A model generated the notes under the pieces. The model searched no databases. It saw only the letters and a program-made list of their open reading frames with translations, and was not told the DNA's origin. The position numbers and the translations under genes were made by a program. 39,382 nt of DNA. Source: Oscillospiraceae bacterium. Its GTDB lineage: Bacteria; Bacillota_A; Clostridia; Oscillospirales; Oscillospiraceae. Location: positions 1 to 39,382 of the forward strand of contig JAGBAI010000002.1 of NCBI GenBank assembly GCA_017939025.1. Direction: 5' to 3'. Shown one piece after another: positions 16,689 through 24,734 of this stretch (position 1 is its first letter; each line of letters begins with the position of its first letter).

Positions 16689-18458
16689 TCATTCTTCCGG
16701 GAATTCATACTGGGCTCTGTAGCGGGCAAAGCGCCGGTTATAGGCAGCGCTTTCTTCCAGCCGGCCCTCTTTCAGTGCATTGAGATATTCGTGGGCTTCC
16801 AGCTTGCCTTCTGCCACCTGCAGAATCTCCACCGCAATGTTGGAGCAGTGGTCAGCGGTACGTTCAAAGGCCGTCAGCAGATCGTCCAGTACAAAGCCAT
16901 ATTCCACCGTACACAGTCCCTCCCGCAGCCGGCGGATATGGCGGGACTTGACCTCCTTGACCAGGGCATCAATGACCTGCTCCTGAGGCTCCACCTTCAG
17001 CGCCAGTTCCCGGTCAAAGTTTTCGTAGGCGTGAATGATCCGCTGTAAAATATCCTCCAGTGCCCGTTCCAGCACTGCCAGCTCATTCACAGCCTGCTCC
17101 GAAAAGCGGATATCTTTCTCCTTCATTTCCCGGGCGGCCTTTGCAACGGAGACCGCATGATCCGCCATCCGCTCAATATCTGCCACGGTATACAACAGGG
17201 TATTTAAGATCCGGTTATCGGACACTGACAGGTGGGTTCCGGACAGCTGCACCAGGTATGTGCCCAGGGCATCCTGGTAATCATCGGTTTTGGTTTCCAG
17301 ATCCATAACCTGCTGCAGCTTCTTCTCGTCAAAGCTGCGGGTCAGCTCCATAGCCATGTCCATAGCCGCGGCCGCATCCCTCGCCATATCCACAGCGATC
17401 TTATGGGCACGCTGAATGGCAACGGCAGGGGTCGCCAGCAGGCGCTGATCCAGGAGGGCCGTTTTCTCAGCTTCCTTCACCTCCGGCACCAGCAGGCAGG
17501 CCAGCTTCACCAGCAATCGGTTCAGCGGCATCAGCACGACGGTAGCCGCCACATTAAAACAGGTGTGGATCACCGCAATATCCCAGGCCGCCGCCCGATT
17601 GGAAAGGAATGTCCAGTCAATAAACAATCCCAAACCATAGAAGATCACCACGAAGATGGTCACACCCACCACATTGAACAGCAGATGCACCATGGCCGTC
17701 CTCCGGGCATTCCGGTTGGCACCTACTGCGCCCAGAATAGCCGTGATGCAGGTGCCGATGTTCTGACCCAGAATGATGGGGATGGCGCTGCCGAAGGTCA
17801 CCGCCCCGGTACCGCAGAGGCCCTGCAAAATGCCCACAGAAGCAGAGGAAGACTGAATGATGGCGGTCAGACCCGCACCGAAGAGGATGCCCACGATGGG
17901 GTTGGAAAAGGAGATCATCAGTTGCGCAAACCATGGCTCGTTTTCCAGGAATTCCATGGAATCCCCCATCAGATCCATGCCGGTCATCAGCGCCATGAAG
18001 CCCAGCAGGATGGTGCCGATGCTCTTTTTCTTTTCAGAGTTCGTGAACATGTACAGCACAATGCCCACGGTACCCAGCACAGGGGCCAACGTGGAAGGCT
18101 TGAACAGCTGCACGAGCAAGCTGTTGCCTTCCAGTCCGCTTAAGGAAAGAATCCATGCGGTAACAGTAGTACCGATGTTGCTGCCCATAATGACACCCAC
18201 GGCCTGCTGCAAAGTCATGATACCGGAATTGACGAAGCCCACCACCATGACCGTGGTGGCAGAAGAGGACTGAATCACAGCTGTCACCGCCAGACCCAGC
18301 AGAAAGCCGCGGAATACGGTGGAGCTCATTTTTGCCAGGATGGTCTGGAGTTTGCCGCCGGCGGTGCGCTCCAGCGCCTTACCCATAACGTCCATACCGA
18401 ACAGAAACAGGGCCAGGCCTCCCAGCAGGGAAACGATTTTCAGAAAATAAACAGACAC
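16689..18458 (-). CDS. Na/phosphate cotransporter with C-terminal PhoU-like domain (589 aa)
   Basis: NptA/YjbB-type symporter moving inorganic phosphate with sodium. The inverted-repeat membrane core has the two QSSS motifs expected of the family (VIQSSSATT at 63-66 and IIQSSSAS near 201), each followed by conserved GSNIGTT or GQNIGTC sequences. About eight hydrophobic segments end near residue 330. The remaining 250 or so residues form a helical PhoU-like domain (RMADHAVSVAK, ERTADHCSNIA). The start is a GTG at 18458 with AGGAG about 10 bases upstream; no in-frame ATG fits better. Three 11-base-spaced TTTACA-like repeats upstream suggest phosphate-starvation control. Confidence 0.9.
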   Translation of the reverse strand: MSVYFLKIVSLLGGLALFLFGMDVMGKALERTAGGKLQTILAKMSSTVFRGFLLGLAVTAVIQSSSATTVMVVGFVNSGIMTLQQAVGVIMGSNIGTTVTAWILSLSGLEGNSLLVQLFKPSTLAPVLGTVGIVLYMFTNSEKKKSIGTILLGFMALMTGMDLMGDSMEFLENEPWFAQLMISFSNPIVGILFGAGLTAIIQSSSASVGILQGLCGTGAVTFGSAIPIILGQNIGTCITAILGAVGANRNARRTAMVHLLFNVVGVTIFVVIFYGLGLFIDWTFLSNRAAAWDIAVIHTCFNVAATVVLMPLNRLLVKLACLLVPEVKEAEKTALLDQRLLATPAVAIQRAHKIAVDMARDAAAAMDMAMELTRSFDEKKLQQVMDLETKTDDYQDALGTYLVQLSGTHLSVSDNRILNTLLYTVADIERMADHAVSVAKAAREMKEKDIRFSEQAVNELAVLERALEDILQRIIHAYENFDRELALKVEPQEQVIDALVKEVKSRHIRRLREGLCTVEYGFVLDDLLTAFERTADHCSNIAVEILQVAEGKLEAHEYLNALKEGRLEESAAYNRRFARYRAQYEFPEE

Positions 18459-18496
18459 AGTTCAACTGCTCCTTTTTTCAGATTTTGACAATTCCG

Positions 18497-18562
18497 ATTA
18501 TATCCCCCGTTGCTTTCCCCCTCCATCTTTTCTATGCAAAAAGTTTGTAAAGTATTTGTAAA
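18497..18562 (-). promoter_or_regulatory. Promoter with Pho-box-like direct repeats upstream of the phosphate cotransporter
   Basis: On the minus strand, TTTACA (18562-18557), TTTACA (18551-18546) and TTTGCA (18540-18535) recur exactly every 11 bases. TATAAT follows at 18502-18497 with no good -35. This resembles PhoP boxes of Gram-positive bacteria (TTAACA-like, 11-base period). Confidence 0.6.
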
Positions 18563-18626
18563 AACGGAATATACCATTATTTTCTTTCCATTTTCTTTTC
18601 CATTTCTTTTCCGGTTCTTTACTTTC

Positions 18627-18655
18627 TTGAAATTACAGGAAAACTGTGATATCAT
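18627..18655 (+). promoter_or_regulatory. Promoter of the GH3 gene
   Basis: TTGAAA (18627-18632), 17-base spacer, TATCAT (18650-18655). The transcript should start near 18662, leaving an unusually long leader of about 155 bases. Confidence 0.7.
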
Positions 18656-18661
18656 TTTTAT

Positions 18662-18815
18662 ACTGGTATTCCGTTAAAAACTTTAAGCCGATGGTTTGAA
18701 GTTTCTAATCCGAAAATCATAAAACCGGTAACGCCGCAAGGCAGTGTCTTTCCAATGAAGCTTTGGCAGTTTCATTGGAAAGCAGTATTACAAAAGAAAC
18801 ACTGGAGGTTTTCTT
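18662..18815 (+). promoter_or_regulatory. Structured 5' leader of the GH3 mRNA
   Basis: A perfect 12-bp stem (18747-18758 with 18770-18781, CTTTCCAATGAA) has an 11-base loop. The bases CAGTGT at 18741-18746 can also pair with ACACTG directly before the ribosome site GGAGG, which would close the region around the start codon. I recognise no riboswitch class; a translational control element is an inference. Confidence 0.4.
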
Positions 18816-21008
18816 ATGAAACAGGCCCCCCGTTATATCCCCAATCCCGGTGGCCCTACCCTGGGTGTAACCACGGCTCCTGTTCTGGAAGTGGACGGAT
18901 ATTTCTTCAAGGATCTGGCCAGGACAGGCTCCCTGCTCCCTTATGAAGACTGGCGCTTATCCCCCGAAGATCGTGCCCGGGATCTGGCTGCGCGGCTGAG
19001 CATCCGTCAAATCGCCGGACTGATGATGTACAGCGCCCACCAGATGGTGCCTGCTGTTTCCTTCGGCCCTTTCGTCGGCACCTACGGTGGAAAATCTCTG
19101 GAAAACAGCGGCTGTGACCCCTGGGCTCTGACGGACCAGCAGAGGAAATTTCTGTCAGAAGACCAGGTTCGCCATGTACTGGCCATGGTGCTGAAGGATG
19201 CCCGCACCGCTGCCAACTGGAACAACGAAATGCAGGCCTTTGCGGAGGCGCAGCCCTTCGGTATCCCGGTGAACATCAGCTCCGACCCCCGGAATGCTGC
19301 CTCCTCTGCCGGTTCTGAATACAAATCCGGCGGTGGTCAGACCAGCAAATGGCCCGAGGGTCTGGGCATTGCCGCCACTTTCGATCCGGCGCTTTGTGAA
19401 GAGTATGCCCGGATCATTTCCAAAGAATACCGGGCCCTGGGCATCGCCACTGCCTTGTCCCCCCAAGTGGACGTAGGCACCGACCCCCGGTGGATGCGCA
19501 TTGAAGACACCTTCGGCTCTCATCCCCAGCTGGTAGCGGACATGGGCCGGGCCTACTGCGACGGTTTCCAGACTGATCCGGAAAGCGGCGGCTGGGGCAG
19601 CGGCAGCGTCGCCACCATGGCAAAGCACTGGCCCGGCGGCGGCCCCTGCGAAGCAGGACGTGACGCCCACTATGCCTTCGGCAAGTTTGCCGTCCACCCC
19701 GGCGGCTGCCAGGCGCAGCACCTGCATCCCTTCCGGGAAGGCGTATTCCAGTTAAAGGGCGCAACGAAGAAAACCGCCTTCATTATGCCCTACTACACTG
19801 TCACCGGCTCGCTGGATCCGGACAATGTGGGTAACAGCTACAGCCACCACATCATCCAGGATCTTCTGCGGGAGCAGGAAGGCTATGACGGTGTCGTCTG
19901 TACCGACTGGGGCATCACCGCTGACCCGGATCCCAATATGGATTCCTTCGGCAGCCGCTGCTACGGCGTGGAAGATCTGACAGAGGCAGAGCGGCATCTG
20001 CGGATCATCGAAAACGGTGTAGACCAGTTCGGCGGCAACAATGACATTAACCCCATTCTGGAAGCTTACCGTTTGGGCTGTGAAAAGCACGGAAAAGACG
20101 CCATGGATGCCCGGTTCCGCCGCAGCGCTGTCCGTCTCCTGGCCAACACTTTCCGCTGCGGCCTCTTTGAAAACCCCTACCTGGATGCGGAAGAAAGCCA
20201 GAACACCGTCGGATGCCGGGAGCACTGTGACGCAGGCTTCGCCGCCCAGCTGAAATCTCTGGTTCTTTTGAAAAACAAGGACGTTCTGCCTGTCCGGAAC
20301 CGGAAAAAGGTGTACATCCCCCAGCGGACTGTAGAACCCCGCAAAACCTTCTTCCGAACCCTCCAACCCGGCTGCACCCAGCCCGGCGCTGACCGGAAAG
20401 CGGTGGAAAAATTCTTTGACTGGGCAGAAACCCCCGGCGAAGCAGATTTTGCCATCGTATTTATTGAAAGTCCCCTCAATAACGGCGGTTACCAGGAAAA
20501 TACCGGCTACGAGCCCATCTCCCTGCAATACCGGCCCTACACCGCCGCCACCGCCCGGGAGGAAAGCATCGGCCAGGGGGATTTCCGGGAAAAGCAGAAT
20601 CCCAACCGCAGTTACCGGGGCAAGACTTCCCACTGTCCCAACGAGCATGATCTGGATCTGGTGCTGGATACCCGTAAAGCCATGGGTAATAAGCCCGTGA
20701 TCGTGGCAATACGGATGCACAATCCCTGTGTTCTGGCAGAGCTGGAAGCTGCCGCTGATGCCATCGTCGTAGATTTCGGCGTACAGCAGGAGGCTCTGCT
20801 GACCCTTCTCTCCGGCGGCGCGGAGCCATCGGGTCTTCTGCCGGTGCAGCTGCCTGCCAACATGGAGACGGTGGAAAACCACTGCGAGGACAAGCCCCTG
20901 GATCTGATTCCCTACACCGACGAACTGGGCCATACTTACGATTTCGGCTTTGGTCTGAACTGGCGCGGCCCCATCCGGGATAAAAGAACCGAAAAATATA
21001 TAATATAA
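18816..21008 (+). CDS. Glycoside hydrolase family 3 enzyme, beta-glucosidase/xylosidase type (730 aa)
   Basis: Cleaves terminal beta-linked sugars from oligosaccharides by a retaining mechanism. The N-terminal TIM barrel has PQVDVGTDPRWMRIEDTFG, KHWPGGGP and the nucleophile D364 in GVVCTDWG. The second alpha/beta sandwich domain (about residues 420-690) ends with DFGFGLNW. No signal peptide is visible, so it should act in the cytoplasm on imported sugars. GGAGG lies 7 bases before the ATG. It is a single-gene unit with its own promoter, long leader and terminator, and faces the ten-gene sugar locus on the other strand. Substrate specificity cannot be read from the sequence. Confidence 0.92.
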   Translation: MKQAPRYIPNPGGPTLGVTTAPVLEVDGYFFKDLARTGSLLPYEDWRLSPEDRARDLAARLSIRQIAGLMMYSAHQMVPAVSFGPFVGTYGGKSLENSGCDPWALTDQQRKFLSEDQVRHVLAMVLKDARTAANWNNEMQAFAEAQPFGIPVNISSDPRNAASSAGSEYKSGGGQTSKWPEGLGIAATFDPALCEEYARIISKEYRALGIATALSPQVDVGTDPRWMRIEDTFGSHPQLVADMGRAYCDGFQTDPESGGWGSGSVATMAKHWPGGGPCEAGRDAHYAFGKFAVHPGGCQAQHLHPFREGVFQLKGATKKTAFIMPYYTVTGSLDPDNVGNSYSHHIIQDLLREQEGYDGVVCTDWGITADPDPNMDSFGSRCYGVEDLTEAERHLRIIENGVDQFGGNNDINPILEAYRLGCEKHGKDAMDARFRRSAVRLLANTFRCGLFENPYLDAEESQNTVGCREHCDAGFAAQLKSLVLLKNKDVLPVRNRKKVYIPQRTVEPRKTFFRTLQPGCTQPGADRKAVEKFFDWAETPGEADFAIVFIESPLNNGGYQENTGYEPISLQYRPYTAATAREESIGQGDFREKQNPNRSYRGKTSHCPNEHDLDLVLDTRKAMGNKPVIVAIRMHNPCVLAELEAAADAIVVDFGVQQEALLTLLSGGAEPSGLLPVQLPANMETVENHCEDKPLDLIPYTDELGHTYDFGFGLNWRGPIRDKRTEKYII

Positions 21009-21017
21009 GAAACAGAA

Positions 21018-21053
21018 AAAACCGTCCGGAGTTTTCCTTCCGGACGGTTTTTC
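21018..21053 (+). terminator. Terminator after the GH3 gene
   Basis: A 12-bp perfect stem (AAAACCGTCCGG, 21018-21029 with 21040-21051) ends in a run of T's. Confidence 0.88.
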
Positions 21054-21072
21054 TATGATAATACTATTTCTA

Positions 21073-21263
21073 GATAAAAAGCTTAAAGAAGCTTTTTATC
21101 CCCCCGGCTTACAGCCGGGAGGGGGCGCTATTTGCCAGCGGGAAACAAAGTGTTTGTTTCCTGCACCAAAACGCGCCAAAGAAATGTATTGTCTGCATTT
21201 TTAGATGGCAATACCACCGAGCCGCTAAACGCGGCTCCAATAAAACGATTTCATCGTTTTATT
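21073..21263. repeat. Cluster of five adjacent hairpins (non-coding)
   Basis: In order: GATAAAAAGCTT stem (21073-21100), CCCCCGGCT stem (21101-21124), GGAAACAAA stem (about 21140-21161), GAGCCGC stem (21220-21237) and AATAAAACGAT stem (21239-21263). No gene is visible. The region lies between convergent transcripts and looks repeat-derived; the last hairpin may serve as a terminator for the minus-strand sugar operon. Confidence 0.5.
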
Positions 21264-21299
21264 AAAAATTAGTATAAGATGACCCGCGCTGCACTGCTC

Positions 21300-21866
21300 T
21301 TATTCGCCGCAGGCTGCCAGAATGTACATCATCATGTGATCCAGGATCATGTGGACATCCTCCACAATCTGCATATTGTCGATTTTCACATGTACCGCAT
21401 GATCTGCAAGATTCAGCAGCTTTCCACCGCTGTAACCCACCAATGCAGCGGTCTGGGCACCGTTTTCCTTGGCGTAACGGATAGCCCGCACCACATTTTC
21501 CGAATTGCCGCTGCCGGAAATACCGATGACCAGATCTCCTTCGTGGAGCTTGGCCCGTAGAGGCATCACAAATACATCATCGTAGCTGATGTCATTGGCA
21601 ATGGCCATCATCAGCGGAGTATTGTCATTGAGACATTCAAAATCATACTTAATCTTCTGATTCAGGCTGACGCCCTTCATAAAGTCGCAGACAAAGTGGG
21701 AGGCTGTGGCCGCACTGCCGCCGTTGCCGCAGATGAAGATCCGCTTGCCGTTTAAGCGGGCCTGCTCCATCATATTCATCAGGGTGTTGACAGCTTCCTG
21801 ATCCAGATTCTGCAAAATTTCAATTTCGGTTTTCAGATAATCCGCAATCTGAGGCAGATAATTCAT
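21300..21866 (-). CDS. GmhA-like SIS-domain sugar-phosphate isomerase (188 aa)
   Basis: Resembles sedoheptulose-7-phosphate isomerase, which makes heptose-7-phosphate. The SIS core is clear: CGNGGSAATASHF, ANDISYDDVF, ISGSGNSENVV, and a C-terminal helix with E-D-V-H-x4-H. Compared with E. coli GmhA, the catalytic His180 and His175 positions are kept. The glutamate pair after HF (E64, E65) reads C-D here, so the general base would be Asp rather than Glu. This hints at a different substrate or altered activity. The start codon overlaps the kinase stop codon (ATGA), with AAAGGAGGA upstream, so it is translationally coupled. Last gene of the long minus-strand sugar locus. Confidence 0.8.
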   Translation of the reverse strand: MNYLPQIADYLKTEIEILQNLDQEAVNTLMNMMEQARLNGKRIFICGNGGSAATASHFVCDFMKGVSLNQKIKYDFECLNDNTPLMMAIANDISYDDVFVMPLRAKLHEGDLVIGISGSGNSENVVRAIRYAKENGAQTAALVGYSGGKLLNLADHAVHVKIDNMQIVEDVHMILDHMMMYILAACGE

Positions 21867-22879
21867 AATTCTCCTCCTTTATATTGGCTTAGCCGCTTCT
21901 GTACCTGGGGCACAGAAGCCGTACCTGTAACGCCGATCTGCTGGATGGTGATGGACGAAACAGCGCAGCCCAGCAGAGCCGCTTCCTCCGGCTGTAACCC
22001 CAGACTCAGTCCCAGAACGATGCCAGCCGAAGAAGCATCCCCCGCACCAACGATGTCGATGGGCCCCTCCACCCGGAAGGCAGGCACCGGGACCGCTTCT
22101 CCCCGGTACAGCACCAGCATACCGCGGCTCCCCCGGGTGACAAAGACGGCTTTTTCCCCGGCAAGTTCCTTTGCCCGGACTTTCAGCGCGTCCGTGTCCT
22201 CCGGGTCACCCTGTCCGGCCATCAGTTCAAAATTGTTGCACTTGACGATCACATTCCGGAATTCCCGGATGAAAGAGCGGGAATCGGCATAGAAAATCAC
22301 ATCCGGATATTTTTGCGCCAGGGCGGCAATTTTATCCCGGACATAATCCGTGATCACGCCCAGATTACGCTGGAAGAACTGATCCAGCAGGATCACCGCA
22401 TCCACATTCTTCAGACAGGCTTCCAGATTGTGCAGCAGCTGCTCCTGGAGAGCCTTCGGCGGCTCCGAGAAATTCCGGAAATCCAGCCGGTTCTGCTCCT
22501 GCCAGCTTCCATCGCTTTGCAGGCGCATGGGCTTAGTGTAAGTACTGGTGCACAGAAGATCACTTTTCACCATCAGCCGGGTGTCAGCACCAATGTTTTC
22601 CAGTGCTTTTTCCAGCTCGTAACCTTCCCCGTCCTCACCCATAAGGCCAATGCACTTCACCTGCACCCCCAGGGCCCGGAGATTGTTGGCAACGGTACCG
22701 CCGGCACCGGGGAAGATCTTTTTTTCATGGATCTGCCAGGCCATCAGTCCGGTTTCCACGGATTTTTCATCCCGTTCCGGATCCATATACAGGTACTTGT
22801 CCAGACAGTAATCGCCAAACACTGCCACCCGGACTTCCCCTGCCCGGCTTAAAGCCCGGGCAATATTTGCCGCATCCAT
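21863..22879 (-). CDS. PfkB-family sugar kinase similar to the RfaE/HldE kinase domain (338 aa)
   Basis: The N-terminus (AVFGDYCLDKYLYMDP) and the PGAGGTVANNLRALG motif are those of the heptose-phosphate kinase domain of HldE. The second PfkB signature IDIVGAGDASSAG contains the catalytic aspartate near residue 278. No nucleotidyltransferase domain is attached, unlike bifunctional HldE. Paired with a GmhA-like isomerase it resembles the first half of ADP-heptose synthesis. The rest of the locus, however, is catabolic and no heptosyltransferase is present. It overlaps the isomerase gene by 4 bases and starts 2 bases after the preceding gene. The substrate is probably a sugar or sugar phosphate; which one is unknown. 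Confidence 0.82.
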   Translation of the reverse strand: MDAANIARALSRAGEVRVAVFGDYCLDKYLYMDPERDEKSVETGLMAWQIHEKKIFPGAGGTVANNLRALGVQVKCIGLMGEDGEGYELEKALENIGADTRLMVKSDLLCTSTYTKPMRLQSDGSWQEQNRLDFRNFSEPPKALQEQLLHNLEACLKNVDAVILLDQFFQRNLGVITDYVRDKIAALAQKYPDVIFYADSRSFIREFRNVIVKCNNFELMAGQGDPEDTDALKVRAKELAGEKAVFVTRGSRGMLVLYRGEAVPVPAFRVEGPIDIVGAGDASSAGIVLGLSLGLQPEEAALLGCAVSSITIQQIGVTGTASVPQVQKRLSQYKGGEL

Positions 22880-22881
22880 AA

Positions 22882-23868
22882 TCAGCCCCGGCTTTCGTCA
22901 GCGGCAAAGGTCAGCTTCGCCAGATTCGGCAGTGTTTTATTATGCTCGCCCCGGACATAGTAGCTGATGCCGCCGTCGGCAACAGTACGGGCCAGAATGG
23001 TCTTCCAGGGGCGGAAATAGTAACGGGGGTCGGATTTGGGCGGTGCGGTATGGTAATCCTCGCTGCCGTCAATGGGCTGGATGTCGAAAACCGCCGTATG
23101 GAAATGGCAGATCTTCTTCCCCTCCTGATGGGCCACATTCCGGCTCATGGCCAGTGCCTTCAGATAAACCTCCGGGCCTGCCACAGCGGAACCAAAGTTC
23201 AGGAACACACCGTTTTCCAGATTGGTGATGCTCTGGGTGTAGATGAGGAAATCCGTATAGGAGCAGGCACCCATAGCCGCACCGTCGCAGTTGGGATGCT
23301 CATGGATGATGTCGTTGCCAACGCCTACATGAACGGTAACCGGGATCCCCAGATGGTAACCCATGGCCAGAACACTCTGCTCCCGGTAGGGGAAGTTGTT
23401 TTCCCAAATGTAGCGGCCCAGAGCCTCGCCCCAGCCAATACCCTCTTTGGCAGCCTCCACGATGATATCGTTGATAAGGCCGGATTCGTGCCACAGGCCG
23501 AACTGACCTTCACTGACATATTTGGCGACAGACTCGCAGGTATGGCCGATCATGGCGAACTCAAAATCGTGAATGGAACCGGCACCGTTGGTGGCCAGAT
23601 GGGTCACCAATCCCCGCTTCATCAGCTCGATCATATAAAGACCATTGCCGGTGCGGATCACATGGGCACCGTACATCAGCAGCACCGTGGCATCATGCTC
23701 CCGGCGGGCTTTGACAATGGCATCTGCCAGAACCGGCAGTGCCGGATGGGAAAACGCAGGCGCGGGATCTTCGGGATCCAGCAGGACTTTCTTCAGATCC
23801 ACATCATGGATCCGCTGCTCCAGAGGCAGGATTTTTAATTTGGAACGGTCAAACTGAGGAAAAGGCAT
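22882..23868 (-). CDS. Deoxyhypusine-synthase-like protein of unknown function (328 aa)
   Basis: I recognise only a distant relation to deoxyhypusine synthase-like Rossmann proteins: VLLMYGAHVIRTGNGLYMI, then HLATNGAGSIHDFEFA and FGSAVAGPEVYLKA. Bacteria of this kind lack the eIF5A substrate, so a true hypusine role is unlikely. It heads the three-gene module with the RfaE-like kinase and GmhA-like isomerase. Two bases separate it from the kinase gene, so the three are almost certainly made together and probably share a substrate. GGAGG precedes the ATG, immediately after a T-run that follows a strong hairpin. Gly/His-rich motifs (VGVGNDIIHEHPNCDG) might bind metal or nucleotide. Confidence 0.65.
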   Translation of the reverse strand: MPFPQFDRSKLKILPLEQRIHDVDLKKVLLDPEDPAPAFSHPALPVLADAIVKARREHDATVLLMYGAHVIRTGNGLYMIELMKRGLVTHLATNGAGSIHDFEFAMIGHTCESVAKYVSEGQFGLWHESGLINDIIVEAAKEGIGWGEALGRYIWENNFPYREQSVLAMGYHLGIPVTVHVGVGNDIIHEHPNCDGAAMGACSYTDFLIYTQSITNLENGVFLNFGSAVAGPEVYLKALAMSRNVAHQEGKKICHFHTAVFDIQPIDGSEDYHTAPPKSDPRYYFRPWKTILARTVADGGISYYVRGEHNKTLPNLAKLTFAADESRG

Positions 23869-23885
23869 ATTTTATCCCTCCAATA

Positions 23886-23920
23886 AAAAGGCGGGGCGGG
23901 CAGCTTTGCCCGCCCCGCTG
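23886..23920 (-). terminator. Terminator-like hairpin inside the sugar locus
   Basis: An 11-bp GC-only stem (GCGGGGCGGGC, 23891-23901 with 23908-23918) is followed on the minus strand by CTTTTTATT. This is the full form of an intrinsic terminator. It lies between the HAD gene and the deoxyhypusine-synthase-like gene and should split the locus into two expression levels. Confidence 0.7.
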
Positions 23921-23930
23921 TGAATTACAC

Positions 23931-24731
23931 TTACAGGATTGCGTCAAGGATCTGGCTTACATTGCGGAAATCCGGAATGATGGCGTTGGCACCGGCGGCA
24001 ATCAGCCGGTTGCGCTTCCACTGGTTGATGCCCTCCCGGGTCTCCTCGTTGGTGGCTGCACCAATGGCAAGCCCGCCAAGCTCCGCAACCAGCTGAACTT
24101 CCACATAGCCGTCACCAAAGGATACCAGCTGATTGGGACGGATGCCCTCTTTTTCCAGCATATCTTTGATGACCAGTTCCTTGGAGCAGGAAAGCATATG
24201 GTCGTGGGCACCATGGATGCCGCCTTCAAACACAGTTTCCAAGCCCAGCAGCTTTGCTTCGTGCAGAACATCCTTCTCATCGGTGCCGCTGGCGAGATAG
24301 CAGCGGATACCTCTTTCCTGGAGAGCTGCGATGAAGGGCATGATGCCGGGAACCAGATAAGGCTCCGGATCAGCTCCCTGTTCCAACGCAGCCTTCCGGC
24401 TTTCGATCCGCAGTTCCAGACGGCGCAGATATTCGTGCTTATATACCAGCGGATCCCGGTGGGGGCCACCCCGCCTGACCACCTCTTCATCCAGCTGAAT
24501 ACACTGGTAGATGGTCTGCTTGCCGGTGAGGGTATCCACGAAATCCGTGACGATGGTCAGCAAGGTTTCGTCGCTTTCCTCCGTACCGGTTTCTTTCAGG
24601 ACCTCCACGAAATAGGGGATCATGATGTCCTGCCATCCCTGCCGGATAAGGCTGATGGTTCCGTCAAAATCAAACAGGGCATACCGGATGTCCATGCCCT
24701 CCCAGGAACGGACGATCTCCATTGCTTCCAT
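23931..24731 (-). CDS. HAD-superfamily sugar-phosphate phosphatase (266 aa)
   Basis: Motif I is DFDGT with nucleophile D21 and acid D23. Motif II is the Ser/Thr in LASGTD. The motif III lysine is in the segment KELVIKDML. Motif IV is SFGDGYVE near residue 205, with a Glu where a second Asp is common. A helical cap lies between motifs I and II, as in phosphoglycolate-phosphatase-like members. It is longer than GmhB (about 190 residues) and lacks that enzyme's zinc cysteines. The start at 24731 has GGAG inside the end of the upstream gene, only 3 bases away. In context it likely dephosphorylates an intermediate of the imported sugar. Confidence 0.8.
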   Translation of the reverse strand: MEAMEIVRSWEGMDIRYALFDFDGTISLIRQGWQDIMIPYFVEVLKETGTEESDETLLTIVTDFVDTLTGKQTIYQCIQLDEEVVRRGGPHRDPLVYKHEYLRRLELRIESRKAALEQGADPEPYLVPGIMPFIAALQERGIRCYLASGTDEKDVLHEAKLLGLETVFEGGIHGAHDHMLSCSKELVIKDMLEKEGIRPNQLVSFGDGYVEVQLVAELGGLAIGAATNEETREGINQWKRNRLIAAGANAIIPDFRNVSQILDAIL

Positions 24732-24734
24732 AAT

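Noticed and set aside
18440..18655. 71-residue frame upstream of the phosphate cotransporter
   Set aside because: It covers the promoter and Pho-like repeats, is Lys/Asn-rich by AT bias, and has no ribosome site.
18700..18815. Known riboswitch in the GH3 leader
   Set aside because: I compared it by eye with the c-di-GMP, cobalamin, THF and preQ1 consensus cores and found no match; kept only as an unclassified structured leader.
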